Source: Rubrivirga sp.
GTDB taxonomy: Bacteria > Bacteroidota > Rhodothermia > Rhodothermales > Rubricoccaceae
Length of the DNA: 7,047 bases
Assembly (NCBI GenBank): GCA_012269805.1
Contig: JAAXJP010000228.1
Span: 19,365 to 26,411 of the forward strand
Reading direction: 5' to 3'
A model generated the notes under the pieces. The model had not been told where the DNA came from. It saw only the letters and a list, made by a program, of their open reading frames with translations, and made no database searches. Made by a program: the position numbers and the translations under genes. This document shows positions 1-4,584 of the stretch, piece by piece (the stretch's first letter is position 1; each line of letters starts with the position of its first letter).

Positions 1-1029
1 CCCTACAAGGTGTTCACCCCGTTCTGGAAAAAGGCCAAGGACCAGATGACGGTCGAGGAACCGCTCGGCGTCCCGCGGATGGGCGGGACGAAGGCGCCGG
101 CGTCGTGGCCCGACTCCGTCGACCTCGAGGACCTCGAGCTCACCCCCGAGGCGCAGGACGGCGTCGACTGGGCCGCCGGAATGCGCGACGAGTGGACGCC
201 CGGCGAGGCCGGCGCCCTCGTCCGCCTCGACGGGTTCCTGGACGACGTGCTCGCCCACTACCCGAAGGGCCGCGACGTCCCCGCCGCGCGCGACACGTCG
301 ATGCTCTCGCCGCACCTCCACTGGGGCGAGATCTCTCCGCGCACCGTCTGGAACCGGGTGAACGCGTGGGTCTCGAACGGGGCCATGCGAGAGAACGCCG
401 ACGTCTTCCTCACCGAGATTGGCTGGCGCGAGTTCTCATACCACGTCCTCCACCACTTCCCCGACACGCCCTCTAAGCCCCTCAAGGCGAAGTACGCCGC
501 GATGCCGTGGCGCGCGACGCCGAGCTACCTCGAGGCGTGGCAGCGGGGCCAGACCGGCTACCCGCTCGTCGACGCCGGGATGCGGCAGCTGTGGCACATC
601 GGGTGGATGCACAACCGGATCCGGATGGTGACGGCCAGCTTCCTGACCAAGGACCTTCTGGTGCCGTGGCAGGAGGGCGCGCGGTGGTTCTGGGACACCC
701 TCTGCGGCGCCGACCTCGCCAACAACACGATGGGCTGGCAGTGGGCCGCCGGCTCCGGCGCCGACGCCCAGCCGTTCTTCCGCATCTTCAACCCGGTCTC
801 CCAGAGCCGGAAGCACGACCCCGACGGCGACTACATCCGCCGCTGGGTCCCGGAGCTGGCGGACCTTCCGGCCAAGCACATCCACGCGCCGTGGGAGGCG
901 CCCGACGCCGTGCTCGAGGCGGCCGGGGTCACGCTCGGGGAGACGTACCCGGCGCCGATGGTCGACCACGGGGAGCGACGCGACAAGGCGCTGGAGGCAC
1001 TGAAGATCGTCAACGACTCGCTGTCATGA
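1..1029 (+). CDS. phrB: Class I CPD photolyase (deoxyribodipyrimidine photo-lyase), C-terminal ~70%, 5' end outside window
   Basis: This cytosolic FAD enzyme uses blue/near-UV light to split cyclobutane pyrimidine dimers in DNA. The reading frame is open from base 1 (PYKVFTPFW, a family signature), so the GTG at 10 is internal, not a start. By alignment from memory with E. coli PhrB, codon 1 matches about residue 137; the missing part is the N-terminal antenna-chromophore domain. The visible 342 codons hold the FAD/catalytic domain: TSMLSP at 99-104, GWMHNRIRM at 201-209, and NNTMGWQW at 241-248. The electron-transfer tryptophan triad is intact (W170, W223, W246, for E. coli W306, W359, W382). 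So are the asparagine facing FAD N5 (N242, for N378) and the dimer-contacting residues E139, W142 and M209 (for E274, W277, M345). GWMHN, rather than the histidine pair of (6-4) photolyases, supports CPD specificity. The C-terminus is close to the E. coli length. The protein has 14 visible lysines, unlike the two genes downstream. No functional link to those genes is apparent. Confidence 0.95.
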   Translation, partial: PYKVFTPFWKKAKDQMTVEEPLGVPRMGGTKAPASWPDSVDLEDLELTPEAQDGVDWAAGMRDEWTPGEAGALVRLDGFLDDVLAHYPKGRDVPAARDTSMLSPHLHWGEISPRTVWNRVNAWVSNGAMRENADVFLTEIGWREFSYHVLHHFPDTPSKPLKAKYAAMPWRATPSYLEAWQRGQTGYPLVDAGMRQLWHIGWMHNRIRMVTASFLTKDLLVPWQEGARWFWDTLCGADLANNTMGWQWAAGSGADAQPFFRIFNPVSQSRKHDPDGDYIRRWVPELADLPAKHIHAPWEAPDAVLEAAGVTLGETYPAPMVDHGERRDKALEALKIVNDSLS

Positions 1030-1109
1030 AGTTGGGGCAGCCAAGGGGAGGAACGACTGACTGCCAGCCCAGCTGGCGCGTATCAATTCCAACTCCCTGA
1101 GCTAGATTC

Positions 1110-1139
1110 GGCGCTTGTCGTCCTTGGGCCTGAAGCGCC
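1110..1139 (+). terminator. Possible stem-loop in the gap after the photolyase gene
   Basis: A perfect 7-bp inverted repeat, ggcgctt (1110-1116) with aagcgcc (1133-1139), encloses a 16-base loop. It lies 80 bases after the photolyase stop. There is no U-tract after the right arm, so it is a weak terminator candidate. A shorter 5-bp hairpin (gccag 1063-1067 with ctggc 1073-1077) lies closer to the stop and could equally help end transcription. In DNA this GC-rich a 7-bp repeat may be chance. Confidence 0.25.
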
Positions 1140-1178
1140 CCCCGACGATCCGCAGGGAGCACAGTGATTCCTCCTCTT

Positions 1179-1210
1179 TTGACTCGCGTTCGCCACGTTC
1201 TCGGTATATC
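1179..1210 (+). promoter_or_regulatory. Possible promoter for the 1009-residue secreted protein
   Basis: TTGACT at 1179-1184 matches five of six bases of the classical -35 box. TATATC at 1205-1210 is an AT-rich island in otherwise GC-rich DNA and could act as a -10. The spacer is 20 bases, longer than the usual 16-18, but Bacteroidota promoters tolerate longer spacing between their TTG and TA elements. Initiation near 1217 would leave a leader of roughly 60 bases. No full Bacteroidota TAnnTTTG box is present. The gap of 246 bases after the photolyase supports a separate promoter. Confidence 0.32.
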
Positions 1211-1252
1211 GACTCGGCCCTAACGCATAGAGGCAGCGCCGCCCGACCGCGA

Positions 1253-1275
1253 CTCCCTCCCACCCTCTCTCTCCC
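1253..1275 (+). promoter_or_regulatory. Pyrimidine-rich leader without Shine-Dalgarno, directly before the ATG at 1276
   Basis: Of the 23 bases before the start codon only A1262 is a purine; the tract is runs of C and CT. No AGGAGG-like ribosome binding site is present. It has the same sense as the anti-Shine-Dalgarno (CCUCC) and so cannot pair with it. Lack of Shine-Dalgarno sites is usual in Bacteroidota, though leaders there are more often A-rich. The start is set by the signal peptide that follows it. The next gene's leader (4487-4503) is also pyrimidine-rich. Confidence 0.4.
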
Positions 1276-1365
1276 ATGACAGTTTCTACGCGCGCCCTCC
1301 GAGGGCAACCAGTCCGTCTTCTCGTAGCGCTCTTGTGCGTGGTGTGCGGCACCGCAGCCTCAGCC
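1276..1365 (+). other. Sec signal peptide of the 1009-residue secreted protein
   Basis: Residues 1-14 carry three arginines, followed by a hydrophobic core rich in Leu/Val/Ala/Cys (15-27) and an ASA|Q signal peptidase I site after A30. The two cysteines (C21, C24) lie in the hydrophobic core and are not followed by a lipobox-type arrangement at the cleavage site, so a lipoprotein is unlikely. Confidence 0.88.
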
Positions 1366-4305
1366 CAGGACGGCTCGACTCTCGTCCTGACGCCGAGCAC
1401 GGCCGACGCCCGCGCCGCGGTCGACGTCCTCCGCACAGCAGACCTCCTACCGCCCGCCCGGGTCGAAACGGCCCCGATCGGGGCCGTGCGGGCGGCGTCG
1501 CACGTGGTCCTCCCGGTCCGCGCGGGCGACGAGCTCACGCAGGCCGCCCTCCGTGGCGATCTGGCTCCGTTCGCAGCGCTCGTCGCTGGCCGCACCTCGG
1601 CCCCGTGGTTCATCGTCGGGCTCGATGTCGACCCCGTCCTCGCGGGAAGCGTGGCGCAGTCCCTCGCGCGCGCCGGAGCCTCCAGCGTCCGCGCCGTCGG
1701 CGCCGACCTGCCTGTCGCCCGTATCCCCTACGCCCGCAGCGGGGCGACGGCTATGAGCGCGATGGTCGGCGATGACATCTTCCTCCAGGGCCTATACATC
1801 GTCGTCGGCGTCAGCGGGTCCGGCTCGTTCGGGACCGCCAACGACGCCCCGGGCGGTTTCTACCGCCCGGGCCCCTACTCGAACATCGGCTACGGATTTG
1901 ATCCCGATGGAATCGGTCAGGGCGCTCCCTCACCGACCGGCGACTTTTTCCTGCCCGGCACGCCGCTCGAGTCGTTCTCGGTCGGCTACCGGCTGAGCCC
2001 CGGCGGCTCGACGGTGGTGCGGACGAACTACGAACGCGGCGGAGTGAACCAGGTGGCCAACGTCTCGGTCGAGAACCTGAGCTCGGGCTCGGAGCTCGGA
2101 GCGCGGTACGTCGGCGACGCCGGCAACGGGCTCCAGGTCACGCAGACCGTCTCGTTCTCCGTGGACGACGAGGCCATGCGCGTCCAGATCGACTTCGAAA
2201 ACGTCGGGACGGAGACGCTCTATGACGTCCGCTACCTCCGCAACGTCGACCCTGACCAGGATCGTGATACAGAGGGGGATTTCAGCACCATCAACGAGGT
2301 ACTCTCGAACTTCCCCGGGGACAACCGCGCGGTCGTCGTAGCCGAGGGCCCGGTCACGGGCGAGCCACTCTACTACGTCTCGCAGGACCCCCGCGCCCGC
2401 GTCTCCTACGGCGGGTTCGACAACCGAGACCCCTATGATCCGTCCGTCTACGACTCGCCGGCGACGGGCTCGAACCTCGCCGACGAGGCGATCACCATCG
2501 CGGTCGACGTCGGGTCGCTCGAGCCGTCGCAGACTGAGCAGTTCGTGTTCCTCGTCGGCCTGAGCGACGCGGGCGCTGGCGTCGACGTCGGGCTGGGGCA
2601 GATCCGCTTCGAGTCCACCCAGGTCGCCGTCGACGAGGGCGACGGGTCGGTCGAGATCACGGTCGTCGCCGACGACGTGCCGGAGAACGACACCGACGTC
2701 ACGGTCACGCTCGTCTCGGGCGACCCGGCCGACGTTGGCGGGTTCACGTCGCAGACGCTCACGTTCTCGTCGGGCCCGGCCTCGCCGACTCGTCAGACGA
2801 TCACGCTCCCGATCACCGACGACTTCCTGCCGGAGGAGAACGAGTCACTGGTGTTCGAGCTCTCGCTCGCCCCGGCCGAGGGCGAGGAGGAGGCCGGCTA
2901 CGAGCTCGGCACGCCGTTCCTGACAGCCGTCATCATCTCCGACAACGACGGGGACCCGGTGACGGTCACGGTCCCGACCGGCGACGGCGGGCTCCGCGTC
3001 CTCTCGCTCCCCGTCAACGGCGTGACCGCCGGCGACGTGGCCGCGGCCGCGGGCGCCGACGGCGTCCTCGTCTTCGACGCCGGGGCCGGCGCGTTCGTCC
3101 CGGCCGGGCCGGCCACGCCGCTCATGGCCGGCCAGCCGGTCCTCGTCGACGTCGACCCCGGGGCCGACCTCACGTTCACCGGCTCGGCCCCGACGGGCCC
3201 GACGGCCTTCGCCCAGACGACGGTCGAGGCCGACGGGGCCGCCCGCGTCCTCGTCCCGGTCGGGAACCCGTCCGGCGAGCCCCTCTCGCTCTCGGCCCTC
3301 ACGGTCGAGGGCGGCGCGCTCGCCGACGTGGCCCTCGTGTTCGACCCGACCTCGGGCGCGTTCGTCCCGGTCTCGCTCGCGGCGCTCGGCTGCTGCGACG
3401 CCGCCTCGCCGTACCTCTACCCGTACGCGGTCGTCGTCCTCCAGGTCACGCCCGACGGCGACCCCGCCGGCGTCCGCGTGACGGTCGGTGAGGACGCCCC
3501 GGGCGGCTCCGGCGAGTCGGTCACCGAGGCCGCGTTCGAGCCGACCGACGGCGAGTCGGCCGTCGTCCTCGAGGTCCGGCCGGCCGGCGCCGACGGGGCC
3601 ACCCGCCTCGCGGCCGAGGCCCTCGTGGCCGAGGCCCCGGGCGACGTCCTCGTCCTCCGGCTCGGCGTCGGCGGCGACGGGCTCGACCCGTTCGACGGGT
3701 TCGACGTCGTCAGCCCGCCGGGCGCCACGCTCGCCACGCCGGGCCCCGAGGGCTCGGACGCGCTCTACGCCGCGCTCTCGTGGCCGGCCCCGGGCGTCGG
3801 CGAGACCCTCGCGATGCCGCTCTACCTCCGCGTGCCGGAGCCGGGGGCCTACGAGATGGTCCTCGCCGGGACGCCGAGCGAGGTCGACGGCCGCCCGGTC
3901 GTCGTCACGCTCTTCGACGGGACGACGTCGACGGAGCTCGGCGCCGGCGAGCCGTTCGCGTTCACGGTGGCCGAGGGCGACAGCGTCCTCGCCGGCCGGT
4001 TCTCGGTCGAGCTCTCCGTCGGCGCCGGCGTCGCCGCCGAGGCCGACCCGGCCGCGCCGTCGGTGTCCGTCTACCCGAACCCGGCCGCGGGCCGGGCGAC
4101 GGTCGCCCTGGCGGCCGTGACGGGCGACGTCCGCGTGTCGGTGTTCGACGCGCTGGGCCGGGAGGTCGCCGTGCTCCACGACGGGCCGGTCGCCGGGTCG
4201 CTCGAGGCGTCGGTCGCGCCGGGCCGGCTCCGCCCGGGGGCGTACCTCGTCCGCGTGGCGGGCGAGGGGCTCACGGCGACCCGGGCGCTGACGGTCGTCC
4301 GCTAG
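1276..4305 (+). CDS. Secreted multidomain Calx-beta protein with T9SS type A sorting domain
   Basis: This 1009-residue protein is probably exported by Sec, then carried across the outer membrane by the type IX system and released or anchored at the surface. Order: signal peptide 1-30 (cleavage ASA|Q); region 31-175, unrecognised, mixed alpha/beta in appearance; beta-rich domain about 176-432 with DFFLPGTPLESFSVGY and DPDQD at 325-329, a pattern I associate with secreted Calx-beta proteins; Calx-beta about 436-558, with DDFLPEENE and a closing DND, typical calcium-binding acidic positions; duplicated beta module about 559-735, containing VLVFDAGAGAFVP and ALVFDPTSGAFVP; beta domain about 740-925; sorting domain 928-1009. 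The mature chain has only two cysteines (C706, C707, adjacent) and the whole protein has no lysine. No catalytic motif was recognised, so an adhesive or structural surface role is inference. The ATG at 1276 is chosen because it gives a well-formed signal peptide. From 2941 to the stop only one of 454 codons ends in A or T. Confidence 0.96.
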   Translation: MTVSTRALRGQPVRLLVALLCVVCGTAASAQDGSTLVLTPSTADARAAVDVLRTADLLPPARVETAPIGAVRAASHVVLPVRAGDELTQAALRGDLAPFAALVAGRTSAPWFIVGLDVDPVLAGSVAQSLARAGASSVRAVGADLPVARIPYARSGATAMSAMVGDDIFLQGLYIVVGVSGSGSFGTANDAPGGFYRPGPYSNIGYGFDPDGIGQGAPSPTGDFFLPGTPLESFSVGYRLSPGGSTVVRTNYERGGVNQVANVSVENLSSGSELGARYVGDAGNGLQVTQTVSFSVDDEAMRVQIDFENVGTETLYDVRYLRNVDPDQDRDTEGDFSTINEVLSNFPGDNRAVVVAEGPVTGEPLYYVSQDPRARVSYGGFDNRDPYDPSVYDSPATGSNLADEAITIAVDVGSLEPSQTEQFVFLVGLSDAGAGVDVGLGQIRFESTQVAVDEGDGSVEITVVADDVPENDTDVTVTLVSGDPADVGGFTSQTLTFSSGPASPTRQTITLPITDDFLPEENESLVFELSLAPAEGEEEAGYELGTPFLTAVIISDNDGDPVTVTVPTGDGGLRVLSLPVNGVTAGDVAAAAGADGVLVFDAGAGAFVPAGPATPLMAGQPVLVDVDPGADLTFTGSAPTGPTAFAQTTVEADGAARVLVPVGNPSGEPLSLSALTVEGGALADVALVFDPTSGAFVPVSLAALGCCDAASPYLYPYAVVVLQVTPDGDPAGVRVTVGEDAPGGSGESVTEAAFEPTDGESAVVLEVRPAGADGATRLAAEALVAEAPGDVLVLRLGVGGDGLDPFDGFDVVSPPGATLATPGPEGSDALYAALSWPAPGVGETLAMPLYLRVPEPGAYEMVLAGTPSEVDGRPVVVTLFDGTTSTELGAGEPFAFTVAEGDSVLAGRFSVELSVGAGVAAEADPAAPSVSVYPNPAAGRATVALAAVTGDVRVSVFDALGREVAVLHDGPVAGSLEASVAPGRLRPGAYLVRVAGEGLTATRALTVVR
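1468..1487. repeat. 20-base perfect palindrome inside the secreted-protein gene
   Basis: The sequence acggccccgatcggggccgt reads the same on both strands. It encodes part of the N-terminal region (TAPIGAV). An outer 8-bp inverted repeat flanks it (ccgcccgc 1450-1457 with gcgggcgg 1488-1495), so the transcript could form a long GC-rich stem about 175 bases into the coding region. It may be a by-product of GC-rich codon choice. Confidence 0.5.
2698..2994 (+). repeat. Calx-beta/VTVTVPTGDGG module, copy 1 (shared with 6781-7047)
   Basis: This stretch aligns with the end of the next gene. Exact blocks are 2698-2733 = 6781-6816 (36 bases), 2814-2844 = 6894-6924 (31 bases) and 2940-2994 = 6993-7047 (55 bases, stopped only by the window end). 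Between blocks the two copies differ in sequence and length. The encoded protein is the second half of a Calx-beta domain and the start of the following beta module. Confidence 0.9.
3064..3369 (+). repeat. Duplicated half-domain within the secreted protein (VLVFD...GAFVP / ALVFD...GAFVP)
   Basis: Residues 597-609 and 686-698 are related, 89 residues apart: both read (V/A)LVFD, four variable residues, then GAFVP. A 16-base exact DNA match (3088-3103 and 3355-3370) lies within them. Each half follows a segment with a small-residue-rich turn and precedes a beta strand ending in DVDPG or TPDGD. This suggests an old internal duplication of about 90 residues. The preceding LRVLSLPV segment recalls 'GWRLLGVPV' modules seen in Rhodothermota secreted proteins; that resemblance is from memory. 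Confidence 0.65.
4057..4302 (+). other. T9SS type A C-terminal sorting domain (residues 928-1009)
   Basis: The last 82 residues show the family pattern: YPNP at 933-936 at the start, VFDALGREV at 956-964 in the middle, PGAYLVRV at 987-994 and a final strand ending TRALTVVR. In known T9SS cargo this domain directs transport through the outer membrane and is removed by the sortase PorU, often with attachment to surface lipopolysaccharide. No T9SS machinery genes lie in the window, so the presence of the system in this organism is inferred from the cargo. Confidence 0.9.
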
Positions 4306-4347
4306 GCCGAGGCCTCCACGGCGGCGGCGCCTCCGGCGCCCCCGCCC

Positions 4348-4384
4348 CGCGCGCCCCGCCGGCCCCGTGTCGGCGGGGCGCGCG
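4348..4384 (+). terminator. Strong GC stem-loop after the secreted-protein gene, probable terminator
   Basis: A perfect 14-bp stem made only of G and C (4348-4361 with 4371-4384) encloses a 9-base loop, starting 43 bases after the stop codon. A second, weaker hairpin with one bulge lies right after the stop (4306-4313 with 4329-4337). No run of T follows the stem, so it is not a textbook intrinsic terminator; high-GC bacteria often use such stems with little or no U-tract. It separates the two secreted-protein genes and argues that they are transcribed independently. Confidence 0.6.
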
Positions 4385-4474
4385 CGTGTTCGGGACCTAC
4401 GCCATCTGAGGGCTGGGCTCCAAGCACAGCCCCCCCAAGCGACCATTCCTCCGCACGAGCGTCTCAGATTCCAG

Positions 4475-4503
4475 TATATAGGGATGTCCTCCCCATCCCA
4501 CGC
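4475..4503 (+). promoter_or_regulatory. AT-rich island and short leader before the lamin-tail secreted protein
   Basis: TATATA at 4475-4480 is the only AT-rich stretch in the gap and could be a -10 element, giving a leader of under 20 bases. No TTG or TTGACA-like box is seen at the expected distance upstream. The bases from 4487 to the ATG at 4504 are mostly pyrimidines (tcctccccatcccacgc) and contain no Shine-Dalgarno. The rest of the gap (4385-4470) holds only a weak 6-bp hairpin (4410-4415 with 4427-4432). Confidence 0.28.
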
Positions 4504-4584
4504 ATGACCTTGTTACCCTTCTCCCGAACCCCGCTCCTCCTGGCGGTCGCTGCCGTGGCCTTCGCGGCGGCCCCCGCGAGCGCG
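4504..4584 (+). other. Sec signal peptide of the lamin-tail secreted protein
   Basis: A short n-region with one arginine (R8) precedes a long Leu/Ala/Val core (11-23) and an ASA|Q site after A27. The INEF strand of the lamin-tail-like domain starts five residues into the mature protein. The peptide supports ATG 4504 as the start. Confidence 0.87.

Noticed and set aside
10..1029. GTG at position 10 as the photolyase start
   Set aside because: The frame is open upstream to base 1 and the preceding residues (PYK) belong to the conserved PYKVFTPFW motif, so the start lies outside the window.
1..1029. Cryptochrome or (6-4) photolyase instead of CPD photolyase
   Set aside because: The GWMHN motif, the N5-facing asparagine and the E/W/M dimer-contact residues match class I CPD enzymes; the histidine pair of (6-4) enzymes is absent. 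The missing N-terminus leaves the antenna cofactor unknown.
507..1100. 197-codon + strand frame and - strand frames 436-969 and 258-485 overlapping the photolyase
   Set aside because: All overlap a photolyase frame with every key residue intact. Their products are Arg/Pro/Gly-rich composition artefacts.
1083..1613. - strand frames (1083-1613 and 1102-1308) covering the gap before the secreted-protein gene
   Set aside because: They overlap the signal peptide region of a well-supported gene, have low-complexity Arg/Ala/Ser products and no recognisable domain or leader.
2845..4446. 533-codon open frame on the - strand opposite the 1009-residue gene
   Set aside because: Its codons are exact reverse complements of the sense codons. 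In that register antisense stops correspond only to sense TTA, CTA and TCA, which this gene avoids in its G/C-ending 3' half; the frame ends exactly where the sense strand uses TCA (2845-2847). The product is an Arg/Gly/Glu/Val-rich sequence with no domain.
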